From Pseudomonadota bacterium (GTDB lineage: Bacteria; Pseudomonadota; Alphaproteobacteria; Sphingomonadales; Sphingomonadaceae), in NCBI GenBank assembly GCA_023432995.1, contig JAEZES010000277.1, positions 1 through 18,836 of the forward strand: 18,836 nt of DNA, given 5' to 3'. The stretch's first letter is position 1. The number at the start of each line of letters is the position of its first letter. The notes beneath the pieces were generated by a model. That model searched no databases. It saw only the letters and a list, made by a program, of their open reading frames with translations, and was not told the origin of the DNA. A program made the translations under genes and the position numbers. Shown here piece after piece: positions 1 through 6,583 of the stretch.

Positions 1-443
1 TCGGCGTGGCTCTGGTCGCGCAGCCGCGACCCCGACGTCCGCACGACGACGCGGCCGAGCGCGACGACGCGCTCGGCCTGCGTCGGATCGACCAGGATCT
101 GCGGGGCGGACTGGTCGCAGCAGGCGAACACGTCCTCGAGCGCGGCGATGCTGGTCGAAATGACCAGTTGCGCGCCCGAGCGCGCCGCGCGCGCGTCGAG
201 CCGGGCCAGCGCCGCCATCACCGCCGCGTCGACCTCCGGACAATCGAGCACCGCGACGGCGCCGAGCGCGCGCGGCGGATCTTCGAGCAAGGCAGCCAGC
301 GGGGCGCTGTCGAGCACCGAAAGTCCGGCAGCCTCGACGTCCGCCCGCAAGGGCTCGCGCGCGCGGTCGGCAAAGATCGAGACGGTCAGCGGGAAGCCGG
401 CGAGGTCGTTGACGGGCGCGTAGGCGAAGTCGACGTGAAGCAT
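1..443 (-). CDS. Unrecognised protein, possibly receiver-like, N-terminal 147 codons only
   Basis: An open frame starts with ATG at 443 and runs leftwards without a stop to the window edge, so only the N-terminal part is seen. The start is supported by a GGGAGAA ribosome binding site at 456-450, six bases upstream. The protein begins MLHVDFAYAPVNDLAGFPLT and contains AVLDCPEVDAAVMAALARLD, then QLVISTSIAALEDVF and PQILVDPTQAERVVALGRVV. The alternation of hydrophobic strands and helices, with an Asp after the AVL strand, resembles a response-regulator receiver fold, but I cannot confirm this. I have a vague memory of similar sphingomonad proteins carrying a C-terminal winged helix; that part would lie outside the window. 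A LexA-type box and a plausible -35/-10 pair lie just upstream (separate entries). There is no signal peptide. Reading frame confident, function not. Confidence 0.75.
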   Translation of the reverse strand, partial: MLHVDFAYAPVNDLAGFPLTVSIFADRAREPLRADVEAAGLSVLDSAPLAALLEDPPRALGAVAVLDCPEVDAAVMAALARLDARAARSGAQLVISTSIAALEDVFACCDQSAPQILVDPTQAERVVALGRVVVRTSGSRLRDQSHA

Positions 444-471
444 CGGCCGTTCTCCCGAGTCGAAGGAGAAC

Positions 472-500
472 AGAATGAGTACACGGCACGGTCAAGTCAA
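472..500 (-). promoter_or_regulatory. Candidate sigma-70 promoter for the gene starting at 443
   Basis: On the minus strand TTGACT (500-495) is followed after 17 bases by CATTCT (477-472). The -35 matches the consensus well and the -10 only partly (3 of 6). A transcript starting near 465 would carry the GGGAGAA ribosome binding site and a leader of about 22 bases. A second overlapping -35-like TTGACC lies at 495-490. Confidence 0.4.
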
Positions 501-504
501 GTTT

Positions 505-519
505 GTTCGATTTTCGTTC
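505..519. promoter_or_regulatory. LexA-type SOS box (GTTC-N7-GTTC)
   Basis: The plus strand reads GTTCGATTTTCGTTC, which is GTTC, seven bases, GTTC. This direct repeat is the established LexA recognition pattern of Alphaproteobacteria; it differs from the CTG-N10-CAG box of gammaproteobacteria. It lies four bases upstream of the -35-like TTGACT of the only gene that could use it, the minus-strand gene starting at 443. The position is plausible for LexA control. A chance match is possible, but the AT-rich centre and promoter-adjacent position favour a real site. Confidence 0.5.
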
Positions 520-568
520 CAGTGCGCGCCCGCGCTCTGCAAGACTTTCCTGCCCGTCGTGAGGCCCG

Positions 569-1300
569 CTAGCGCAACCGCTCGCCGACCAGCGTGCCCT
601 TGGCACCGGGCAGCAGCGTGAACCGGAAATTGGACCACTCGCGACGCCAGCGTGCTGCGACAACGCGCTCTCCGGGGCGCGCGGCATCGTCGAGAAGCAC
701 GATCCCGCCCGGGCGAATGCGCTCGAACAGCAGCTCGGCCCGACCGCGGACGAACGGGTTGAGCGTCCACGGCGGGCCGTCGATCACCAGCAGGTCGATC
801 TCGGCCGGCACGGCGGCCAGCTCGTACCAGCTGTGCGACCAGTGGCTCGGGTCCTCGACAATCGGGCCGTGGCGCATCGACGCCGTCAGGCCGTGCGTCG
901 CCAGCCAGCGCCCGGTCGCCTCGACGAAGTCGGCGTGCTGGTCATAACTCGTCAGGTGCCCGCCGCCGTTGAGCTCGAGCGCCTTCGCCAGCACCAGCGT
1001 CGAAGCGCCGCAGCCAAGCTCGACCACTTCCTGCGGGCGCAGTTTCTCGATTGCCTCGACGATGCGCCAGAGGAAATAGGTGTCGGCCTTCCAGCTGCCG
1101 AGGTGCGGCAGCGAATCGTGCGGCAGCGCGAGCCGGTCGAGCAGCGCGAGCTTGTCGGCCAGCTTGCCGCCCCACAGGCTGCGGGCCAGCCACGGCCACT
1201 GGATCGCCCCCCAGGCCACCGTGAACAGCTTCTCTGAGAGCGGACGGCTTGCGCCGCTGTCGTCCAACGCCAGCAGCGCCGTCTTTTCACGCGAAGTCAT
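569..1300 (-). CDS. Class I SAM-dependent methyltransferase
   Basis: A 243-residue soluble protein with a Rossmann-type methyltransferase core. Motif I is VVELGCGAS (92-100), the SAM-binding glycine loop. An acidic end of strand 2 is seen in LTSYDQ (Asp120). LLVIDGPP (170-177) is the strand-4 motif and RPGGIVLLDDA (196-206) the post-motif strand-5 region. The N-terminal ~80 residues, rich in Leu and Trp (WGAIQWPWLARSLWGG), are probably a helical cap or membrane-facing segment. The overall pattern recalls the Methyltransf_24 class, whose substrates vary; no substrate can be named here. The start ATG has a GGAGA about 13 bases upstream. The gene lies 51 bases downstream of the amidinohydrolase gene on the same strand, so the two may be cotranscribed, but nothing links their reactions directly. 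Confidence 0.85.
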   Translation of the reverse strand: MTSREKTALLALDDSGASRPLSEKLFTVAWGAIQWPWLARSLWGGKLADKLALLDRLALPHDSLPHLGSWKADTYFLWRIVEAIEKLRPQEVVELGCGASTLVLAKALELNGGGHLTSYDQHADFVEATGRWLATHGLTASMRHGPIVEDPSHWSHSWYELAAVPAEIDLLVIDGPPWTLNPFVRGRAELLFERIRPGGIVLLDDAARPGERVVAARWRREWSNFRFTLLPGAKGTLVGERLR

Positions 1301-1351
1301 GGGCGAGACAATCTCCGGGAGGAACGGCCGCGGTCATAAAGGGCGGGCCGG

Positions 1352-2371
1352 TCATCGGCAATGCGCGTTGCGGCCGGCCAGTGCGGTTCGGCGGTTATCC
1401 AGGCCATCCCAGGGCGCCGGGGCGAGCATCCGGTCACTGCCGTCGCTTTCGCCGAGCGCGCGGATCTCGCGCCGGGCCAGCGGCATCGTCAGGCAATGCA
1501 CACCGCCGCCGCAGGCGCTGAACTGGTCGAGCTCGACTTCCGCGACCTCGTACCCGTGGCGCCGGAGCGTGGCGGTGACCCGCGGGGTCGCCGAGCCGGC
1601 AACGATCCGCCGGCCATCGACCGACAGCACGTTGCAGCCGAGGCGGCGCGAGTCCTTGTAGGCGACCGGCAGCAGCTCGATCCCACGCCGGGCGACGGCT
1701 TCGAGGAATCCGTCGTCGAGCGCATCGAGGCAGGCCAGCGCGCGATCTTCGTCAAGCATGCAGAAGATCGTGTCGAGATGGAGGAAATGCTCGTCGAACG
1801 GGCAGATGAGCACGTCCCAGCCCTCCATCCGGAAACGCGCGGCGAAGGCCTCCGCGCCGTCCTCGTCGGTGCGGGTGCCGGAGACGCCGACGATCAGCAG
1901 GCCGGGCCGGGCGATGCACACGTCGCCGCCCTCGATCCGGCCGCCGCGGATGCGTGCGACCGGGCCCTCGGCGTGCCGCCGCGCCCAGTCGACGAAATGG
2001 TCGACCTCGACCGAGCGGTGCCCGAGCGCCGGGTTGAGCGCGACCAGGCCCCACGGCGTCGCCACCGCGACGTCGCGGGTGAAGGCCAGATCGGGCAGGC
2101 CCGGCTCGGGCGGCAGGCTGTGGCAGGTCACGCCGCTGGCGCAGAGCGCCTCGCGTAACGCGGTGTGCTGCCGCGCCGCCGCCGACCGGCTGGTAGCGAA
2201 GCCGTTCCGCAGGCTCTCGCGCGTGACCGAACAGCACGGCACCGGCTCGAGATAGGCGGGCGCGCACAACAGGACATCGGTCAGCGGCCGGCTTTCGCCG
2301 AGCGCACGGCCGCTGGCCCGCGGGCCCTCGGTGACGGGGACCGGGGGGTAATAATCGAACTCGATCTTCAT
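1352..2371 (-). CDS. Arginine deiminase/DDAH-family amidinohydrolase
   Basis: A 339-residue protein of the guanidine-modifying (pentein) superfamily, whose members hydrolyse or transfer the guanidino group of arginine and methylarginines through a cysteine nucleophile. Signatures in order: LPDLAFTRD (92-100, substrate-binding Asp/Arg region), GGRIEGGDV (143-151), the catalytic His region FLHLDTIFCMLD (His198) and CGGGVHCLTMPLAR with the expected nucleophile Cys293 near the C-terminus. DDAH-like hydrolase activity (giving citrulline and methylamines) is the most likely role; an amidinotransferase or arginine/ornithine-type enzyme cannot be excluded. The frame stays open upstream to 2422, but I choose the ATG at 2371 because GAGAGG lies seven bases upstream and the protein then begins MKIEFDYYPP as expected. 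That ribosome binding site touches an 8-bp hairpin (separate entry). The purA stop is 93 bases upstream on the same strand. Confidence 0.85.
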   Translation of the reverse strand: MKIEFDYYPPVPVTEGPRASGRALGESRPLTDVLLCAPAYLEPVPCCSVTRESLRNGFATSRSAAARQHTALREALCASGVTCHSLPPEPGLPDLAFTRDVAVATPWGLVALNPALGHRSVEVDHFVDWARRHAEGPVARIRGGRIEGGDVCIARPGLLIVGVSGTRTDEDGAEAFAARFRMEGWDVLICPFDEHFLHLDTIFCMLDEDRALACLDALDDGFLEAVARRGIELLPVAYKDSRRLGCNVLSVDGRRIVAGSATPRVTATLRRHGYEVAEVELDQFSACGGGVHCLTMPLARREIRALGESDGSDRMLAPAPWDGLDNRRTALAGRNAHCR

Positions 2372-2378
2372 GAAACCT

Positions 2379-2402
2379 CTCGGCGGATACAGTCCCGCCG
2401 AG
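2379..2402 (-). promoter_or_regulatory. Leader hairpin next to the ribosome binding site of the amidinohydrolase gene
   Basis: On the minus-strand transcript CTCGGCGG (2402-2395) pairs perfectly with CCGCCGAG (2386-2379) around an 8-base loop. The final GAG of the stem is the first half of the GAGAGG ribosome binding site. There is no U-tract, so an intrinsic terminator for purA is less likely than a structure that limits translation initiation, but either reading is inference. Confidence 0.4.
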
Positions 2403-2464
2403 GGCAAATCGTTCCCGCGCAAGGGTTTTTGCTCTGTAGTGGCAGGCCGCCGCGGGCCGTGAGG

Positions 2465-3754
2465 TCAGTCGGCGAACGGGTCGCGCACGAGAATCGTGTC
2501 GTCGCGCTCGGGGCTGGTCGAGACCGAGGCCACCGGGCACTCGATCAGTTCCTCGATGCGGCGGATGTACTTGATCGCCTGCGCCGGTAGGTCGGCCCAG
2601 CGGCGCGCGCCCGCGGTGCTCTCGCTCCAGCCGGCCATTTCCTCGTAGACCGGCTCGCACTCGGCCTGCTCGGCGGCGTTCGAGGGGAAGTAGTCGATCA
2701 CCTTCCGGCGCAGCCGATAGCCGGTGCAGATCTTGAGCGTCTCGAACCCGTCGAGCACGTCGAGCTTGGTCAGCGCGACGCCGGTTACGCCCGAGATGGC
2801 GCACGACTGGCGCACGAGCACCGCATCGAACCAGCCGCAGCGGCGCTGGCGCCCGGTCACGGTGCCGAACTCGTGGCCGCGCTCGCCGAGCCGCTGGCCG
2901 ACCGCGTCGTCGAGCTCGGTCGGGAACGGGCCCGACCCGACGCGCGTGGTGTAGGCCTTGACGATGCCGAGCACGAACCCGGCGGCGTTCGGCCCGAGCC
3001 CGCTGCCGCTGGCGACCGTGCCGCTGACGGTGTTCGAGCTGGTCACGAACGGGTAGGTCCCATGGTCGACGTCGAGCAGCACGCCCTGCGCCCCTTCGAA
3101 CAGGATGCGGCTGCCCCTGCGCCGCTCCTCGCGCAGCCGCATCCACACCGGCTGGGCGTACTTCTGCACGAACGGGGCAATCTCGCGCAGCTTGTCGAGC
3201 AGCGCGGCGCGGTCGACCGGACCCTGGCCGAACCCGGCGCGCAAGGCATCGTGATGAGCGCACAGGCGGTCGAGCAGCGGCTCGAGCTCGTGCAGGTGGG
3301 CGAGGTCGCACACGCGGATCGCACGGCGGCCGACCTTGTCCTCGTAGGCCGGGCCGATCCCGCGCCCGGTGGTGCCGATCTTGCCCTTGCCCGCCGCGGC
3401 CTCGCGCATCACGTCGAGATCGGTGTGGAGCGGCAGGATCAGCGGGCAGTTGTCGGCGACGACCAGGTTCTCGGGGGTGATCGCCACCCCCTGCCCTTCG
3501 AGCCGCTCGATCTCGCCCTTGAGCGCCCACGGATCGAGGACCACGCCGTTGCCGATGATCGACAGCGTGCCGGTGACGATGCCCGAAGGCAGCAGGCTGA
3601 GCTTGTAGGTGGTGTTGCCGACGACCAGCGTGTGCCCGGCGTTGTGCCCGCCCTGGAAGCGCACCACGACGTCGGCGCGGCTGGCCAGCCAGTCGACGAT
3701 CTTGCCCTTGCCCTCATCGCCCCACTGGGCTCCGATCACGGTGACATTGGCCAA
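2465..3754 (-). CDS. purA: Adenylosuccinate synthetase
   Basis: PurA joins IMP and aspartate using GTP to give adenylosuccinate, the first step from IMP to AMP, in the cytoplasm. The product is 429 residues, the usual length. Recognisable motifs: WGDEGKGKIVDWL (11-23) with the catalytic Asp13 and the GTP-binding loop, GGHNAGHT (35-42) with His41, GKIGTTGRGIGPAYEDK, FEGAQGVLLDVDHGTYPFVTS, and the C-terminal TVTGRQRRCGWFD and LKICTGYR. The frame is open upstream to 3994, but homology begins at ANVTVIGAQWGDEG, so the start must be TTG at 3754-3752; no ATG or GTG is nearby. A weak GAGAAAG lies nine bases upstream. The next gene upstream is divergent (3870) and the shared region carries a perfect 14-bp palindrome. 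No frameshift or missing active-site residue is seen. Confidence 0.97.
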   Translation of the reverse strand: MANVTVIGAQWGDEGKGKIVDWLASRADVVVRFQGGHNAGHTLVVGNTTYKLSLLPSGIVTGTLSIIGNGVVLDPWALKGEIERLEGQGVAITPENLVVADNCPLILPLHTDLDVMREAAAGKGKIGTTGRGIGPAYEDKVGRRAIRVCDLAHLHELEPLLDRLCAHHDALRAGFGQGPVDRAALLDKLREIAPFVQKYAQPVWMRLREERRRGSRILFEGAQGVLLDVDHGTYPFVTSSNTVSGTVASGSGLGPNAAGFVLGIVKAYTTRVGSGPFPTELDDAVGQRLGERGHEFGTVTGRQRRCGWFDAVLVRQSCAISGVTGVALTKLDVLDGFETLKICTGYRLRRKVIDYFPSNAAEQAECEPVYEEMAGWSESTAGARRWADLPAQAIKYIRRIEELIECPVASVSTSPERDDTILVRDPFAD

Positions 3755-3812
3755 GGTGAAGTGCTTTCTCTGGTGCTCGGGGAGACGCGCGCGCCGTAGG
3801 CGGTGAGGGCGG

Positions 3813-3840
3813 TTTGGGCAAGCGCTTGCCGGCATGATAT
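3813..3840 (+). promoter_or_regulatory. Candidate promoter of the DUF1624-type membrane protein gene
   Basis: TTTGGG (3813-3818), 16 bases, then TGATAT (3835-3840) resembles a sigma-70 promoter. Transcription would start near 3847 and give a leader of about 23 bases that includes the GGAGG at 3858-3862. The spacer contains the palindrome described separately. Confidence 0.35.
3817..3830. promoter_or_regulatory. Perfect 14-bp palindrome, LacI-family-like operator
   Basis: GGCAAGCGCTTGCC reads identically on both strands. The AAGCGCTT core with a central CG is typical of operators bound by LacI-family repressors. It sits in the divergent region between purA and the membrane protein gene at 3870, inside the spacer of the plus-strand candidate promoter, where a bound repressor would block transcription. 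No LacI-family gene is in the window, so the binding protein is unknown. Confidence 0.45.
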
Positions 3841-3869
3841 GGAGCCGCCGCGACAGCGGAGGTCCCGGC

Positions 3870-5105
3870 ATGGCGACGACGGCAGCAGCACCGGGCGGCA
3901 CACCGGCCGCAGCCCCGCCGACCGCCCTGACCCGCGGGGGAGCGGTGCGGGTCGACGCAGTCGACCTGCTGCGCGGCCTGGTCATTGCCATCATGGTGCT
4001 CGACCATGTGCGGGACTATTTCCACTACGACGCGTTCCGGTTCGATCCGACCGACCCGGCGAGGACCACCGCTGCGCTGTTCGCGACGCGGTGGGTGACG
4101 CATCTCTGCGCACCGACGTTCGTTTTCCTCGCCGGGGTGTCGATCTGGTTCCAGCGGGCGAACGGCAAGGGGGGCGCGGCGCTCAGCGGCTTCCTGCTCA
4201 AGCGCGGCCTGTGGCTGGTCGCGCTCGAGGTTACGGTCGTCTCGTTCGGCTTCAATTTCGGTCCGCCGTTCGTCTTCCTGCAGGTCATCTGGGCGATCGG
4301 GATGAGCATGGTTTGCATGGCTGCGCTCGCCCGGCTGCCGTCACAGGCGGTGCTGGCGGTCGGGGCCGCCATTTGCGCGCTCCACCCGTTGTTCGCAGCG
4401 GCGACCGCTGACGCCTCCGGCGCGCTGGCCGTGCTTCGCTCGCTGACGCTCGTGCCCGGCTACTTCGCCGAGGCGAAGGTGCTGGCCTTCTATGCTTTCG
4501 TGCCCTGGCTCGGGGTCATGTGCCTCGGGTTCGGGCTCGGACCGTTGTTCGGCAGCGATCCGGCCCGGCGCCGCCGCGCGATCCTGCTGATCGCCCCGTC
4601 AATGCTGGCGCTGTTCCTGCTGCTCCGCTGGCTCGACGGCTACGGCGACCCCGTGCCGTGGCAGCCGATGGACAGCAGCCTGCGCACGCTGTTCTCGTTC
4701 CTCAACGTTTCGAAGTATCCGCCGTCCCCGGACTACGTGCTGGTGACGCTCGGCGTGTCGCTGCTGCTGTTCCTGGCGCTCGAGCACTTGGGCGGCCCCC
4801 TGGCGAGATGGTTGCTGACCTTCGGGCGGACGCCGCTCTTCACCTATGTCGCCCACATCTATCTGATGCATGGTCTGATGCTGGTGACGGCCGTCGCTAC
4901 AGGCTTCCCCGCGCTCGTCGCGTTCGACGTGTTTCCCACGAGCTTCCTCGCCAGCGCGCCTCGCCTGGTGACGATCGAGTGGGGCTTTTCGCTCGGAGTG
5001 GTCTATCTCGTGTGGCTGACGGTGCTGGTCCTGCTGTACCCGCTTTCGCGCTGGTTCGAGCGTGTCAAACGCTCGCGGCGCGACTGGTGGCTGAGCTACC
5101 TCTAG
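3870..5105 (+). CDS. DUF1624/HGSNAT-like multi-pass membrane protein (COG3503/YeiB type)
   Basis: A 411-residue integral membrane protein with about ten hydrophobic segments. After an Ala/Pro/Thr-rich N-terminus comes RVDAVDLLRGLVIAIMVLDH (27-46) followed by VRDYF; the pattern R-x-D-x-x-D-x-x-R-G followed by an intramembrane Asp-His is the hallmark of the DUF1624 group related to heparan-alpha-glucosaminide N-acetyltransferase and other transmembrane acyltransferases. His46 is the candidate catalytic residue. A second histidine-bearing segment is FTYVAHIYLMHG, also characteristic. Transfer of an acyl group across the membrane to a cell-surface sugar is the family-based guess; the substrate is unknown. 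ATG at 3870 is chosen over one at 3834 because GGAGG lies seven bases upstream. A strong hairpin begins at the stop codon. It is the first of three plus-strand genes lying between purA and hisZ. Confidence 0.85.
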   Translation: MATTAAAPGGTPAAAPPTALTRGGAVRVDAVDLLRGLVIAIMVLDHVRDYFHYDAFRFDPTDPARTTAALFATRWVTHLCAPTFVFLAGVSIWFQRANGKGGAALSGFLLKRGLWLVALEVTVVSFGFNFGPPFVFLQVIWAIGMSMVCMAALARLPSQAVLAVGAAICALHPLFAAATADASGALAVLRSLTLVPGYFAEAKVLAFYAFVPWLGVMCLGFGLGPLFGSDPARRRRAILLIAPSMLALFLLLRWLDGYGDPVPWQPMDSSLRTLFSFLNVSKYPPSPDYVLVTLGVSLLLFLALEHLGGPLARWLLTFGRTPLFTYVAHIYLMHGLMLVTAVATGFPALVAFDVFPTSFLASAPRLVTIEWGFSLGVVYLVWLTVLVLLYPLSRWFERVKRSRRDWWLSYL

Positions 5106-5130
5106 GGCGACGCGACCGGTCGAGTCGCCC
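5105..5130 (+). terminator. Hairpin at the stop codon of the DUF1624-type gene
   Basis: GGGCGAC (5105-5111) pairs with GTCGCCC (5124-5130). After one mismatch the stem continues for three more pairs and closes with a CCGG loop. There is no T-tract, so it is a weak intrinsic terminator or an mRNA 3'-end stabiliser. The rest of the 5106-5381 gap holds one weaker hairpin (5229-5248, TTCG loop) and a T-run at 5291-5296; I see no gene in it. Confidence 0.45.
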
Positions 5131-5381
5131 GCCGTGTCGCGGCGTTGTCGCTTCGTCGCCCGGCTCGGCCTCAACCGAGCGCTTCCCCCTCGGGCGCCAT
5201 TGTCCGAGCTTGTCGGGCAGCGGCTCGCCCGGGAGCTTCGCTTCCCGGTGGCTGCCGTGCTCGCAGTAGCCCCGACCGCCCGCCGATTTCACTTTTTTGT
5301 ATCAGGCCGACATTGAACCGCGACGAGGGTGGCGAGTTCTTCTAGGCGCCCGGAAAAGACGGATCGATGGGAGTCGCAACA

Positions 5382-6470
5382 ATGAGCACTCGAACCTTCA
5401 CGCTGGCGGCCGCACTGCTCGCCGCCATCGCGGTTCCGGCCTTCGCGCAGGAGCCGGCAAATGACCTCACCGTGATGCCGCCGGTCCCGACCGATTATCA
5501 GCCGCAGCGCACGCCGTGGGGCGATCCGGACCTGCGCGGGACCTGGCCGATCAACGACGTCGCCGAACTGCCGGTCAACCGGCCCGACCAATACGGCAAT
5601 CGTTTCTTCAAGACCGAAGAGGAACTCGCCGCGGAGCGGGCCCGCGCCGAGGAGCTCGAGCAGGCCTACAAGCGCGAGGAGCAGGAGGAGACGATCGGGC
5701 GTGGCCACTGGATCGAGTACCTCGCCGGCGCCCGGCGAACCTCGATGGTGGTCGATCCGGCCAGCGGGCGACTGCCGCCGATGACGCCGCATGCCGAGGC
5801 GCTCTACCGCGCCGGCCGCTCGAGCTGGACGCCCAACACCCAGTTCGACTGGGTGACCGACTTCGATTCGTGGGACCGCTGCGTCAGCCGCGGGTTTCCC
5901 GCCTCGATGCTGCCGTTTCGCTACAACAACGGCATCCGCATCTACCAGTCCCCCGGCTTCGTGGTGATCAACCTCGAAATGCTCGGCACACGGGTGATCC
6001 CGGTCGCCGGCCAATTCGAGCCGTGGCCCGAGCCGGTGGAGGCGTGGCTCGGTTCGAGCCGCGGGCGCTGGGAGGGCAACACGCTGGTGATCGAGACGTC
6101 CAACCTCAAGACGGGCGACAGCGCGACGCGCAACGCGTTCGCGCGCAACGGCAGCCCGCTCAACATGGCGACGCGCGGCGTGCCGCCATGGAACACGATC
6201 CCGACCAGCGAGAAGGCCAGGGTCGTCGAGCGGCTGACGATGACCGGGCCGGACACGATCACTTACGAGATGACCTACGAGGACCCCGAAGTGTTCACCG
6301 CGCCGTGGACGCTGCGCTTCGACTGGACGCGCGACGACGACTACGCGTTCTACGAGTACGCCTGCCACGAGGGCAACGTGCAGGTGAGGAACTACATTAC
6401 GGCCTCGCGCGCCGGGCGGCTCGAGGCCGCATCCGAAGAGGACCTGGCCGCCGAGGGTGGCGGAGGCTGA
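5382..6470 (+). CDS. Secreted protein of unknown function (GDPDLRGTW family)
   Basis: A 362-residue protein with a clear Sec signal peptide (MSTRTFTLAAALLAAIAVPAFA, predicted cut before Gln23), hence periplasmic. The mature part starts with TPWGDPDLRGTWPIND (44-59), then a strongly charged Glu/Arg/Lys-rich stretch (about 76-104), probably helical or coiled-coil. Later segments are SRGRWEGNTLVIETSNL (226-242), a likely beta-rich region, and YEYACHEGNVQVRNYI (325-339) near the end. I recognise this pattern from large families of exported proteins in Acidobacteria and sphingomonads with no known function; no catalytic motif is obvious. An ATG at 5367 is also in frame, but 5382 is preferred because GGGAG lies eight bases upstream and the signal peptide then starts properly. 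The tail is acidic and ends in four glycines. Confidence 0.85.
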   Translation: MSTRTFTLAAALLAAIAVPAFAQEPANDLTVMPPVPTDYQPQRTPWGDPDLRGTWPINDVAELPVNRPDQYGNRFFKTEEELAAERARAEELEQAYKREEQEETIGRGHWIEYLAGARRTSMVVDPASGRLPPMTPHAEALYRAGRSSWTPNTQFDWVTDFDSWDRCVSRGFPASMLPFRYNNGIRIYQSPGFVVINLEMLGTRVIPVAGQFEPWPEPVEAWLGSSRGRWEGNTLVIETSNLKTGDSATRNAFARNGSPLNMATRGVPPWNTIPTSEKARVVERLTMTGPDTITYEMTYEDPEVFTAPWTLRFDWTRDDDYAFYEYACHEGNVQVRNYITASRAGRLEAASEEDLAAEGGGG

Positions 6471-6484
6471 CGGCCGTCCAGGAG

Positions 6485-6500
6485 CGCGCCCTCTGGCGCG
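6485..6500 (+). terminator. Hairpin downstream of the secreted protein gene
   Basis: CGCGCC (6485-6490), loop CTCT, GGCGCG (6495-6500): a perfect GC-only 6-bp stem 15 bases after the stop codon. No T-run follows, so confidence in termination is modest. Confidence 0.35.
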
Positions 6501-6551
6501 AACCGACGAGGCACCGTTAACGCGGCGTACAAGCCCCTCCGGTTAGGAGCG

Positions 6552-6574
6552 CTCCCGGGTCGCGATCTCGGGAG
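6552..6574 (+). promoter_or_regulatory. Hairpin sequestering the ribosome binding site of the hydrolase gene
   Basis: CTCCCGGG (6552-6559) can pair with CTCGGGAG (6567-6574) over eight base pairs, one of them a G-U wobble, around a 7-base loop. The 3' arm contains most of the GGAGG (6571-6575) that serves the GTG start at 6584. The fold would hide the ribosome binding site; whether it is regulatory (for example temperature-sensitive) is inference. Confidence 0.45.
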
Positions 6575-6583
6575 GAGCCTGCC

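Noticed and set aside
1752..3530. Minus-strand open frame of about 592 codons across purA and the amidinohydrolase gene
   Set aside because: Out of frame with both recognised enzymes, low-complexity Arg/Ala/Gly translation.
3755..3994. N-terminal extension of PurA in the open frame upstream of the TTG
   Set aside because: The extension is Arg/Pro/Ala-rich, overlaps the divergent gene and promoter region, and PurA proteins begin at the TTG-equivalent position.
5065..5292. Possible small minus-strand gene (75 codons) in the gap after the DUF1624-type gene
   Set aside because: It overlaps the end of that gene, has no convincing ribosome binding site and a charged, motif-free translation.
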